Positions 46,250 through 57,759 of a stretch of 64,000 nt of DNA are shown one piece after another. The position numbers and the translations under genes were made by a program. The notes beneath the pieces were generated by a model. It worked only from the letters and a program-made list of their open reading frames with translations. It did not search any database and had not been told where the DNA came from. Numbering within the stretch: the stretch's first letter is position 1; each line of letters starts with the position of its first letter. The DNA is from Diadema setosum (lineage: Eukaryota; Echinodermata; Echinoidea; Diadematoida; Diadematidae), in the NCBI GenBank assembly GCA_033980235.1, contig CM067070.1, forward strand, positions 1,692,478 to 1,756,477, read 5' to 3'.

Positions 46250-46605
46250 GTTAGTATCATAATTGATGATTGTCTATTGGCTGATGAATTTTGTAAAAAA
46301 GTTAAGTGAAACGTATCAAAATTCCAAATTTCTTTCCTCCATCGTAAATGAACATGCTTGAAATGCTTGTAGAATTGTGGGACAATATTGACATATGTGT
46401 ATTTTTTAACAGCTACACAAATTTACCGTAAAAGTTATGGAAGACAATTGATGCATCATTCATTTTGAACTAAGATCACATGCTCATCATACAAGTGATA
46501 AACTGAATTATACTTCTAAGAACTATGTGAATTAGTGTTGACCAGATTCTTTGAGTGATGCTGTATTCAAATTCATGAACTTCCTCTGTCGAAATGTTTT
46601 ATTTG

Positions 46606-47124
46606 AATAATTATGCAGTACCCGCTGCATGCTATAAGGATTAGGACCACCACTTGCTGTCTGGCGTAAGCTCTGTAGTCTAGTGGAGATGATGCCTGTC
46701 AGAAGATCAGGAGGCCGTTGGTTCAAATCCTGCTTGAGTACATTATGCCCATGATTTCTATTGTTTTGGCTGCTGGCAAAACACTGATCAGTTCAGACCT
46801 AGTGCTTATTTACGTCGGTGTAGGGCCATTTGTCTGTCAGTTGCAATGGAAGCATCTTGACGGAAGAATTTCATTAATTTGAATAATTTAGCAGTATCCG
46901 CTGCATGCCATAAGGATCAGAACCACCACTTGCTGTCAGGCGAAAGCTTGGTGGTCTAGTGGAGATGACGCCTGTCCGAAGATCAGAAGGTCATAGATTC
47001 AAATCCTGCTTGAGTACATATGCCCATAATGTCTTTTTGTCATGGCTACTACTAAAAGACACTGATTAGTTCAGTGCTTATTGAAATCAGTGTAGAGCAA
47101 TATGTCAATCAACTGCAATGATGC
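46606..47124 (+). mobile_element. tRNA-like SINE dimer (copy 3)
   Basis: Same dimer and box motifs as at 15372-15890. Confidence 0.6.
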
Positions 47125-47303
47125 TGAATTGTAATGTTGATAAGCAATGATTTCCCAGACATGGCTTTGTACGAATAAGTCTTAGAATAGTGAACAAAAT
47201 AGATTGTATTTTTTTTTTATACTTGTCAGCTGTGCATGATACACATGAGATATTGAAATATGTGTATGTGAAAATATTCTGCATTGTTTGTTTTGTCATG
47301 CAG

Positions 47304-47422
47304 GAAAGACACGGCCCCCTGCCACAGTATCCCAGCCCCCTGCGGAAGAATCTGTACCCACTGATGAAGAATCTGTGCCCCCTGCTGAAGAATCTGTACC
47401 TCCTGCTGAAGATTTATTTTGA
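47304..47422 (+). pseudogene. Candidate terminal exon C (copy 3)
   Basis: Same acceptor, repeats and stop as at 16070-16188. Confidence 0.5.
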
Positions 47423-49429
47423 CACCGCAATTTTTCAAACTTGTGTTTGTATTTGTTAATACTATATAAAAAGTTCAGATAAAAAGTTGCCCATTTAGCA
47501 TTCATTCAAAAGTTAGAGCTTAAAATCTGATACGCACACACACACACACAAAAGAAAAAATTGTTGTATATGTAACTAGCATAATGAACATAATTTAGAG
47601 AAAACAACCATGTTTTTGGAAAAAATAGCTCTTTATTCTTGGAGATTATGCGATAGGGAACATGCCTGGCAATTTTCGCCGCGATAGTTTGATCGATGGC
47701 CAAGATCTTAAGGAGGAGCCCAAACAACCCTCTCCCCCATTTTCCCCATTATCGGGCGACTGGAGGTCAAGATCTGAGGAGGGGGACAAATAAGTTCCAA
47801 CCCCACACTTGGATTAGGAAGGGTTAAATGTGAGTTGTGTATCACAGAATATTTGCATTATATATCTTATATGACAGTGACATGTTGTCATGATACCCTC
47901 ATCATAAAAGATTTTGGGTTGTCTGTTCAAACTTGTTTTAGCACACTTGCATGAACTAGCAGTAATCTTTCATGATTAATATGATTAACCTGGGAAAATG
48001 AAACCTTGAGAAAGTTGACAATGGCTCTTGATATCTTTAAAGGTACTAAACTTTTTTAATAATTTCAAGCAATAATATTCATTACCAGCAAAGTCATGGG
48101 TTTTTCCATCAGGACAACATCATGCCAACTCAAAAACACTGTACATGGTCTAGTGTGTGAAAAGGTCACATAATTTCACTCAGAATGTAAGGACTGATAT
48201 ATCCTTAACACTTTAATTTGGTTGGGTTATTTTTCTGTAATGTATGTTTGCAGATGTCTTCAAGAGAGCAGAGCTCTCCCAGCCCCCCCCCCCCCCTTGC
48301 AATTCAGTACATACAAAACTGTAAAGTTGGGTGTTTTTGTTTTTGTTAAAAAAAAACCCAACAATTTATGCTAATGTATGCATAATGTCACAATTTGCTG
48401 AAAAATCACTTTAAAAACTGCACAAAAAGGCATATTTTTGGTAAATTTGGTGGATGAAAAAATTGTAATCATTTTTTCTTTTATGATGCCTCCTCCACAA
48501 ATTGTAACCAGAGACATTGTTTTGGGGTTGTCCATCCCTCCTTCCATCAGTCAGTAATCAGTTTTGTGGACAGCATAACTTAAAGGGAACCCAACCCAAA
48601 GGGCGATGTGGATTGAGTGATAGCAGCAACATTAGTAGAACACATCCGTGAAAGTTTGAGGAAAATTGGACAAGCGATGGAAAAGTTTTGAATTTTTAAA
48701 GTTTTGGTGTTGGAACCGCTGGATAAGGAGGCTAGAGGTTATGACGTATGTGTGGACAACAATTCAAAAAATATTAAAGAAATTGCACCAAAATTCACTT
48801 TTCTAGCATGATGAAAGAGCACATGACTAACTGCTTTCAGAAAAACAAGGGAATACTCAATTTACTCAGTCCACAATTCTCTTTGAGGTTGGTTCCCTTT
48901 AAGAACCATTTTAGGTATCCAAATGAAACTTGGCATAAACAGTGAGTATGAGAGAAGGAAGTTGCGCCTCTCAACTTTTGGTTGCACATGTTCAAGGTCA
49001 ATGGCCATGGTCAATTTTTAAAAATTTGTCTGTATACATATTACCTGATAAAGTTGCATTGGTAAAATTCTGGCCTATGGGATCAGAGGTCAAAGGTCAA
49101 ATGAAAATGCTAAAATTCTATTTTTCCCATATCTCAGAAATGGCTCATGGTATCATCATGATATTTAGTGGATATGCATGTACTGCCTGACAGTTATTCT
49201 TTGGGATTTGGGCGACATTGGTCAAGGCTGAAAGGTCAGGTTCAGAGGCTAAAATTCCATTTTATTTGATTACTCTTTTTCTCCATTCCCTGGAGATGAA
49301 TAACAAGTCTAGGCACAAGAATACACATACCTCACTGCCCAATGATTCGTAAAGAAAGATTTTTGCCATGGGGTCAAAGGTCAAGAGAAAACGTTCAAAT
49401 GTCACATTATGAACTTATTATGAAACTTT

Positions 49430-49812
49430 TTAAAGGGGGTGGCTAGTAACTGATCAGTGGGAATCAGTGAGAATGCTAGGGGGATGATTGTTCCAATCCT
49501 GGTGGGATTGATTTTAGAGTATTTCATATATGTGTGAAAATGATTTGCTTCAGAATGGTCTCATATTCAAGTAATGTGCAGTTCAGTGTTTCCAGGTTAG
49601 CATGACTGTGCAGTGAAGGGGTGATCGTTAACGATCACCCCGTCACTGCACAGTCATGCTAACCTGGAAACATTACTTGAATATGAGACCATTCTGGAGC
49701 AAATGATTTTCACACAATAGATCTATATAATGTACTCTAAAATGAATCCCACAAGGCTTGGAACAATTATCCCCAGCATTCCCACTGATTAGTTACTAGC
49801 CATCCCCTTTAA
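49430..49812. mobile_element. TTAA hairpin MITE (copy 3)
   Basis: Same element as at 18196-18578. Confidence 0.85.
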
Positions 49813-52800
49813 GACATATATGTGTCAGTTTCCAGAATGTTTTATGATTATATCATAAAATTGTTTAGGCTACCAATACTTTGTACGTGTAGTTGCATAC
49901 TTGTCAGTTGCCTCAGGAAACATGTACAGCATATACAGCTGTATTGCCTACCAAATAACAATGTATATTATATTGAATGATTCTGATGACTTATTATGTT
50001 TATTGGTAGAGGAATGATAAGGGGGGGGGGGGGCTCATCCCCTGGCCTAGTTTTGGTTTGTCTTGTTGCATTATTTCATGTGCTCAGTAAAGTAAGGGAC
50101 CTTTTATGAACATTATGAACTTATTATGAACATTATTAAGACATATTATATAACATAAATGTCAGAATGTTAAGAAGGGGGGGGGGGGGGGCTCCTCCCC
50201 TGGCCTAGTTTTGGTTTGTCTTGTTGCATTATTTCATGTGCTCAGTAAAGTAAGGGACCTTTTATGAACATTATGAACTTATTATGAACATTATTAAGAC
50301 ATATTATATAACATAAATGTCAGAATGTTAAGAAGGGGGGGGGGGGGGGCTCCTCCCCTGGCCTAGTTTTGGTTTGTCTTGTTGCATTATTTCATGTGCT
50401 CAGTAAAGTAAGGGACCTTTTATGAACATTATGAACATTATTAAGACATATATGTGTCAGTTTCCAGAATGTTTTATGATTATATCATGAAATTGTTTAG
50501 GCTACCAATACTTTGTACCTGTGGTTGCATACTTGCCAGTTGCCTCTAGGAAATATGTCCTGCATATACATCTGTATTGCCAGTGTACCAAATAACAATG
50601 CATAATATTATGTTGAATGATTTTGGTGACTTATTATGTTAATTGATAGAGGCATTACATACTTGCCCAGCTCATTTTGGAAACACTTCCAGTTAAATAT
50701 GTATGTGATATTTGCCGCAGGAAATAAGTGACTTTCTGTGACAGCATATGTAGTGAAAACATGGTGTACTTGACAGTTGCATCTGGAAACACTCCAGGTA
50801 TTCATTGTCTGTGTGCAAAATGCCATGTAACATCTTGATGAATCTTGCCAAATTCATTTTAATGAAGATCATAGTTTTGAATAAAGAGAATATGAACCTT
50901 TTGGTTCAGATCATGTTAAATGAAGGTATGAATTTTTTTCCTCTCTTCCATTTTCATTTTATGTGTTTTACGAGTAAGTTCATGTGTATAATTTATGTTC
51001 ATTGTAAAGTTTTGGTCTCTCCCATACATCAAAAACGAGGCATAGACATCACTTTTCTGTGAATGGTGACATCAACAATTTGATGTACTCTTTCCATGAA
51101 ATCTTTGAAGGTTTTTGTGGCGGTAAAACATTGGATGGTAGAAGGCTTAAAGGTGCACCGCATATATTTTCAAGATTATGTGTTTGGCCCTGAAAAGGGC
51201 CTTCCCAGCCCGAATAAGACCTTTTCTAGAAAGAAGTGTTGCACCTTTAAGTTTTATACCACCCAATCTTCCTCCAATTTTCCACAACTTTGAGCTATTA
51301 CCATCAATCCTCACACAACAGCTACATACTTAAACATGCCAGTCAAGTTCAAATATGAATGATGTCTAACTAGGTCAAAGGTCAAAGTGAATGTGTCAGT
51401 GAACTAGCCCTGATAAGCACTATACTCATAATATTGATGTATACTCTGTAACTTTCTACAGATCTTAGGCTTAGCTCTGACTACCAAACTCATCACAGGT
51501 GCATGACCTAAAGATACCAATCAAGTTCAAAATGTGGTTGTCAAAGTCAAACAAGTTCAAATGTCAGATGGTTGAAAAATTTTTCCTCATAGGCACAGTA
51601 CTCACAGTATTGAAGTTACATTGGTTGCCAGTAAGGCAGATGATTGCATTTAAGATTATGTTATTTATAAAGTACTGCATGGTCAAGCACCTGGTTGTCT
51701 GTCAGAATTAATATGAATAAAATCATATTCATATTCACATAATTTACGAAGTACACAGAAGTTGTAGGTTGTTTCTAAAGCAACCTCACTTAAAACAAAA
51801 GTAACTTTTGGGTATTGTGCCTTTAGCTGTGCTGCTCCATAACTTTGGAATGAATTACCTGAGAAAATGAGGAAGGCCCCATCACTTGCTGTCTTCAAAT
51901 CTTTGTTGAAGACTTACCCTTTTCAGAAGCATTTGATTAATTTGTTATTTATTTTTTTGTGTGTGTCTAATCAGTAACAATGTCAGGAGCTCTGTTACAT
52001 CACAGCACAGTAGAGTATATTTACATAGTAGCTGCGCTATACAGATTTGTCTAATCATTATTATTATTATCATTATTGTTATTATTGAGGTGTACTCATC
52101 AATATTTTTTTTTTTCAGATTAGAGCAGTGACCACCAAACTCACAAATTAGGTAGGCTAAATAAATAAAAAATGCCAATCAAGTTTTATATGAGTGAAGT
52201 CCAACAAATTCAGAGGTCAAATTAATGGAATTAATGGTCATTGAACTTTACTTAATAAGCACTTGAAACAATATAAGGACACATTGTGGTGTACCCCCGG
52301 TACTCTCAATAACTTTCTACATTGAGAGCTATGATAGCCACACATTAACACCGCATGCATATCACCTGAAGATTCTGCTCAAGTTTGAATATTGGTAAAT
52401 ATTCTAAGAACTAGGTCAAAGGTCAGATGGTCAATGAACTTTCTCTGATTTAGTGTCATATATTGTTCACTCTCAATAACGAATTTCCACAACTTTGAGC
52501 TATGTCCGCAAAACTCAAACATGGGAACATCTGCTAAAGATATATGCCTGTCAAGTACTTGGTTAAATTGAACAATGTAAAAGGTCAGAAGTAAAACTCT
52601 AGAACTAATACACTTAAAAAAAAAAAAAAAAACATTTTAATAACAGAGTGTAATATTTATGTGGGCGAGGACGATACATGGCTTGGTGTTTGTCTGAATT
52701 GTCATGAGTTACGTGTGTGTAGATGTTCATTTGTTATCTACAAAAACTTGTTTTTTTGCGTGGAAGATGCAGTAATATAAGGTTAAGATTTAAAAGCTTT

Positions 52801-52971
52801 GAAGTAGGATCCTGAAATATGTTGCCATTTTTTCTCACTCTAGGGTGCAAGTCTAGTCAGTATTTGTAAGTATCAAGTTGACCTGACTATTATAAAGGTC
52901 AAAGGTCCCAAAATTTAATGATTATATACAGAAAACCAAGTATTTTTCAGTATATTTTGTAGAAATCCGTG

Positions 52972-53035
52972 TTTTTTTTTTCTCCCCCTCCCTTCCCCCT
53001 TCTTCCCCTCTTTTCCCCTTCCTTTTTCCTCCTCC
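52972..53035 (+). repeat. Polypyrimidine tract (copy 3)
   Basis: Same tract as at 26616-26679. Read on the minus strand it follows the gag-like ORF without a stop and encodes Lys/Gly/Glu-rich sequence. Confidence 0.9.
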
Positions 53036-53060
53036 AAGCAGTCCATTATGCCCTGGTTCC

Positions 53061-53064
53061 GCGC
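53061..53064. repeat. Right direct repeat (GCGC) flanking the array
   Basis: Partner of 8646-8649. Confidence 0.6.
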
Positions 53065-53218
53065 CAGCTGATGCATCGCTGGACGTTCCGGGAATGGGCA
53101 AAACCGACGGCCGAGACGGTCCAGGTGCTGCATCACTTGACAATCCGGGAGTGGGTGCCACCCCTCTTCGAGACCTACGAGGCGTAGCCCCCTTCGTCTT
53201 TTGCCTTGCCTTCGGCAT
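53061..53218 (-). pseudogene. gag-like ORF of the YR element, 5-prime part
   Basis: ATG at 53218-53216 with A at -3 opens a minus-strand frame starting MPKARQKTKG, basic, then Pro/Gly/Ser repeats (PTPGLSSDAAPGPS, PSVLPIPGTSSDA). At 53061 it runs into the array and would continue about 46 codons in Gly/Lys/Glu-rich array sequence to a stop at 52922. Joined across the array it stays in phase with 8649-7982, where the same PGPSVLPIPG repeat type continues. The array therefore lies in a minisatellite-like coding region. Confidence 0.75.
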
Positions 53219-54330
53219 AGTCGACGCTCAGTATCACAATAAACACGTATAGTCGGAAATTCAACGTAATTAAAGTGTTAATGCCTAACGATTTAATAAA
53301 ATTGCGAGAGCTAACAGCGAACACAACCATCCACCATCAAATCGGCAGGCAAAATGTGCATGTGAACGTCAACCGTGGGAATTTGCCTATTCTTCGCTAA
53401 TCTGCATTGCTAAGTATAGGCTACAAATAAATATGCGCGCTCTTTCACACCGCGCTATTAACACATGAGGAACGCGCGGCAACCTCTAAGAAAAATGCCG
53501 GCAATCTCTTGATATAACTAGCTGCCGCTCAGCGGTTAAATCAAAGGAGGTCGCCGCGCACAACCGCTGTCACCGACAACGTAAACCATTTATATCGCAC
53601 TAAAGTACGATAAAATTTATTATTTTTAGGTCCGTTCTTCTAAAAGTGGAATGGGCCTGATATTCGTTTTAGGTGAAAACAGTTATTATGAGGTTTTGAA
53701 ATTGGAGGATTTTAGTTGTTAACTTGTTTCTCCACATTTGGATAAGCGAACATAATTTTTCATGTTCCAATACATAAGCCTTTCGGTTAACCTTCGGAGA
53801 TTCCTATCATTTACCGAATAAAAAAGCTTCATAATTATACGAACTCTATCAATTTTCGTATTGACAAACTGTATGAATAACGAGCCTCCGAAATGACGCG
53901 CTACAAAAGGTTTGTTATAACAAACCGTATTGTATAATATCGAAGTCACAAACATCCATCCAAGTTATATGGACTTATTGTGTCTTGTTATGACGAAACT
54001 TCGCAGTATCGAACCTATTATCATTTCTGACTAATATAAAAACACGAATTCTCCTCGGTAACAGTGTGTAACACAAGGAGCAAACACAGAGGGATTTCTT
54101 CCTAAGGCGCCTTGGCAGATTACACGCTCCAGGAAAACAGCGGCGCTCCCGCTCAGCGGTCTTCTATTGTTTCGCCGCGTTCTTTTAAATCCTCCCATTC
54201 AAAAGCCCGCTGCGCGGCGCTTTTAGCACTTGGCCCGTGCGGCGCTTTTTTCAAGGAGCCGACCATTCACAAAATCTGGGCGTCAGAGTGCGTACGTTTC
54301 GTTTTAGCAATATAGCTCCCTCTCCGTTAG
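53219..54330 (-). promoter_or_regulatory. Upstream region of the YR element
   Basis: Non-coding sequence 5-prime of the gag-like ATG. GC-rich words CCGCTCAGCGGT (about 53526 and 54149) and GCGGCGCTTTT (about 54215 and 54241) each occur twice. No TATA box or terminal repeat could be assigned, and the outer end of the element is not located. Confidence 0.35.
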
Positions 54331-55202
54331 AATATGAATAACACCTCGGAACAGAAAACCTGTTTAATAATCTCATGGTGTCCACCTATTCTACGACTTC
54401 AGTCCACTCTGACAACCGGGAAACTCAACAACTTTATAAAAGCAAAATATACACAAAACATACGCATTCTATCCAACATTTTCGTGACTTTTAGTTACTG
54501 TGTTGTGTCATATACAGGTTTGTACATTCTTCCCCATCATCTTGATCTATGGAGTTGCAAGTTTTTTTTTGTGTGTGTGTTTTGTGTGTGTGTGTGTGTG
54601 TGTGTGCCTTTTTCTCTTTGGAGTGAGTAATTCCAAAAACAAAAATCTCTCCTCTTCTCCTGCAGCCTTGCAGTGAATCTATGTAGACTATGAATAGTGA
54701 AATAAATGTCGTCTTGATCCACATCGTATTTTTCCCACCGTCATGCTTCTACATCAATAATTCTCAAGACTCCAAGCTACAGTATCATGACGCTGAAATT
54801 ATTTCAATCAGTATTTTCCTTTGAATCATACGCGTTTTAAAACACCCAATGTCAAAAAGCAATTTCAAGTCCATACCAGCTGTCGAACTATCATTCGACT
54901 TTGAATATCAACACGGCAGTTTAAACATCCACAGCCACATCACGCACGCATGTATTGATACACACCATAGAACGCGGTTACCTGTCGTTTTCTTTTTATC
55001 GCTCTTTTATACTGTTATATGGCAAAGCGGCTGTACTTTGTGTAAAATTATGTACGAAATCATTACAAAAGTATAAAGATATACTACTGGTGTAGAAAAT
55101 GAACAACAACAACATACATGCATGGGACGTGATGGATGAAGGCGCTAATTTCACCTTGTAAACATTTACACATGGAAACCAGGTTATACTACCGGTATAT
55201 AG

Positions 55203-55233
<31 letters not shown>

Positions 55234-55526
55234 TGTTTTGTTTGTTTTTTTGTTTGTTTGTTTTTGCTGCTGCTGCATGCATGGTATCTCCTAAAATTTG
55301 AATCCGACTCTTTCGGTCAGCTAGCGAACTGATGTATATTGTGTGACTATTAAAGACTGTTAAATTGGATATGTCAAGTATTAAATAATTTATTAATCTC
55401 TTTATTTATTCATTCATTTATTCAATGTACTTATATATTCATTCATTTATTCATTCATTTATCTACTTATTTATTAAACTATTCATTAACATATTCATTT
55501 AGTTAGTCATTCAAACGTTTATCTAG
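54331..55526. other. Microsatellite-bearing non-coding stretch
   Basis: (TG)n at about 54571-54606, (TA)n at about 55201-55231, and TTTATTCATTCA-type repeats at about 55395-55505. A block at 54695-54828 has diverged partners at 61900-61935 (TTGATCCACATYGTATTT) and 56816-56905 (CCGTCATGCTTC, TTTCAATCAGT). Confidence 0.6.
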
Positions 55527-55890
55527 GAAGAAAGAATATATTAGCAGCTGTTTTCATCGAAGTCCTATGTGAACATATTTTGGGCAGTCAGAGACTACAG
55601 CCAAAAGATAGTGATAGAGAAGTCTGCCGCCAAACGATTGGGAAAGCTCGATCCAAGAGTACAAAGGGCTGCTGCAAAATGATCAAAAGGGCTGCGAGAT
55701 TATGACTGAAAAGGCCGCAGCCAAACCCACCTAAGGGCCGCGGGAAGAGCGCCAAGGGGAAGAGAATGTAATGCCAACCAAACGCCTATAGAATTCGGCG
55801 TATACAAAGTTGGTAGTACAGGGAATAGATTTCAGACACCCCGACCTGTCCATAGTGAGATCTCCGATCCCATTGTTATGTCTGGAGAAG
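55527..55890 (-). repeat. Duplicated block A, first copy
   Basis: About 364 bp from AGGAAGAAAGAATAT to GGAGAAGATGG, matching 56906-57272 at roughly 90 percent by eye. On the minus strand both copies keep one frame (FS.HNNGIGDLTMDR.GCLKSI, then YAEFYRRLVGITF) despite indels. The flanking minus-strand sequence of this copy (FALGKIMGDDRFTVPITEV) differs from the other. Confidence 0.75.
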
Positions 55891-56094
55891 ATGGACACTT
55901 CCGTGATGGGCACCGTGAATCGATCATCACCCATTATCTTTCCCAAAGCAAACCTTTGTTGTGATAGCAACGGAGGCTGAAACTGCGTGATTGGTCAGCT
56001 CCGTGGTGCATTTCCAGCAACATGCATGTAGTTCACAACCACTATTTTATTATAGAAGTAAGCTCAATAAATACCCGAAAAAAGTTTCTTCTCC

Positions 56095-56228
56095 TCGGAA
56101 TGACGAATGACAGGTATAAACTCTAGATAGTCCCGAAGATCAAATTTGTTGCAGGTATATTTGATAATCACAGGCCTGCGAAAAGCCGGAAAATATTACG
56201 TCGCTGATGTATTAAAATGTAAAAAAAC

Positions 56229-56259
<31 letters not shown>

Positions 56260-56546
56260 CAAAAAAGAAACAAAACAACAGAACAAACACGCATTCATTG
56301 CATGTGAAGAACACATACACCAAAATGGTCGCGGAAAGAATGACGGGAATAGAATACAAACTTTCCAAAACATCTTTCTTCTTGAGGGACAGGTCTGTGG
56401 ATATGTTGCGTGTGTGTGTTTGTTTGTGTAAGAGCTGACTTGTTTGTCATTTATATTATTAAAAAGTAATTAGTTGAACGTCCATATGCATTGATATTGA
56501 TATGCATACTGCAATCTCAATGTCTCAATCAAGCTGTTTTTGTTAA

Positions 56547-56590
<44 letters not shown>

Positions 56591-56605
56591 CATACATATA
56601 TGTAC

Positions 56606-56648
<43 letters not shown>

Positions 56649-56812
56649 TTACTGGCGGTTTGTCTCTCATTAGGTATGCATTGTAGCCCTGTGTATAGTT
56701 TTGTATGATCTAAGATTCCATGATTATTTTTTTTCTCCTCCATGATCGCTATATGACTTTTTATAATAATAGTATCTCTCGAAATCTTTCCCACTGTCTA
56801 ACTTTTTTATTC
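56095..56812 (-). repeat. Duplicated block B, first copy
   Basis: About 700 bp matching 62296-62972 in the same orientation, with (AAAAC)n at about 56222-56265 and (TA)n/(TG)n at 56545-56646 as the variable parts. On the minus strand there is an acceptor-like tract ending ATACATCAG, then an exon-like frame. Here it has a TAA where the other copy has TCA, so this copy is probably dead. Confidence 0.75.
56545..56646. repeat. (TA)n-(TG)n compound microsatellite
   Basis: About 22 TA units followed, after CATACATATATGTACCA, by about 19 GT units. Confidence 0.95.
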
Positions 56813-56905
56813 CCCGTCATGCTTCGATGTGATAAACTCCCAAGTTTCCAAACGACAGGTGTAATGTCGCGGAAATGTTTTCAATCAGTGTTTTCTTTAA
56901 ATCCA

Positions 56906-57272
56906 GGAAGAAAAAATATTAGCAGCTGTTTTCATTGAAGTTCTGTATGAATTTTGGACAGTCAGAGACTGCAGCCAATAGATAGTGATCGAGAAGGCTA
57001 GAGCCAAACGATTGGGAAAGCTCGATCCAAGAGTACAAAGGGCTGCTGCAAAATGATCAAAAGGGCTGCGAGATTATGACTGAAAAGGCCGCAGCCAAAC
57101 CCACCAAAAGGCCACGGGAAGAGAGCCATGGGGTATAGAATGTAATCCCAACCAAACGCCTATAGAATTCGGCATAATACAAAGTGGGTGGTACAGGTAC
57201 AATAGATTTCAGACACCCCAACCTGTCCATAGTGAGATCTCCGATCCCATTGTTATGTCCGGAGAAGATGGC
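56906..57272 (-). repeat. Duplicated block A, second copy
   Basis: Partner of 55527-55890. It is directly preceded on the + strand by block C (56816-56905) and block B, giving the order B-C-A here. Confidence 0.75.
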
Positions 57273-57758
57273 TGATCTTGGAATTATGAACACAGTCATT
57301 GCATACAACTTGGAAGGAAGGTATTCCTGACATGCTCTCATACAAAGATCCCCTTTCTCTTCATTACCACAAAGTCCAATTGGATGATATTTCCTGTATC
57401 GTGTATAAAGATGGGGGTAATAGTTATAGTTTTGTTCCTTAAAATTGATTTTGGATTGATTCACTACTTTTACACAATTATTGCGGAAGGTCCGATTGTA
57501 TTTCTTTTTCTGGGGGGAGACATACGGTCGAACTTTGTTGACCTCAGGTAAAATGATATTTTGATGGCTATTCTTGAGGGTAACTGACCATCGTCTGATA
57601 GTATCATAACATTTCAGGGAAAAACCACCCTTATCATACCATGAAGACTTCCTAGACTCTGACAGCAGAGCGCCGAAGGTTGCTCTATTTTGTTTATCTT
57701 TTTCGCATGACTCAACGTATTCAATACCACTTCCATATCGAGCTACAGCCTTGTCCAT
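57057..57758 (-). CDS. Uncharacterised 233-codon ORF
   Basis: Longest open frame outside the YR element; ATG at 57758. Residues 1 to about 162 are unique in the window, rich in Lys, Tyr, Asn and Arg with six Cys (KCYDTIRRW, NNCVKVVNQSK, YYPHLYTRYRKYHPIGLCG, GDLCMRACQEYLPS). The rest (from about FSGHNNGIGDLTMDR) is encoded by duplicated block A. No signal peptide or known domain is recognised. It may be a single exon or exons of a minus-strand gene whose other parts are blocks B at 62296 and 56095. Codon use looks less random than in neighbouring ORFs, but a chance ORF cannot be excluded. Confidence 0.4.
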   Translation of the reverse strand: MDKAVARYGSGIEYVESCEKDKQNRATFGALLSESRKSSWYDKGGFSLKCYDTIRRWSVTLKNSHQNIILPEVNKVRPYVSPQKKKYNRTFRNNCVKVVNQSKINFKEQNYNYYPHLYTRYRKYHPIGLCGNEEKGDLCMRACQEYLPSKLYAMTVFIIPRSAIFSGHNNGIGDLTMDRLGCLKSIVPVPPTLYYAEFYRRLVGITFYTPWLSSRGLLVGLAAAFSVIISQPF

Positions 57759-57759
57759 T

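Larger units (their letters stand above)
39884..53060. repeat. Array unit, copy 3 (13,177 bp)
   Basis: Third unit, essentially identical to copy 2 apart from homopolymer lengths. It shares the T at the 12553-equivalent site (43787) and the empty site for the long-TIR element. It ends CCCTGGTTCC directly against GCGCCAGCTG of the gag-like ORF. Confidence 0.95.

Noticed and set aside
8650..53060. LTR retrotransposon or Helitron identity for the whole 13-kb unit
   Set aside because: No LTRs, TG..CA ends, primer-binding site, RT or integrase; no TC..CTRR ends or Rep/helicase; and the GCGC(C) flank is not an A/T insertion site.
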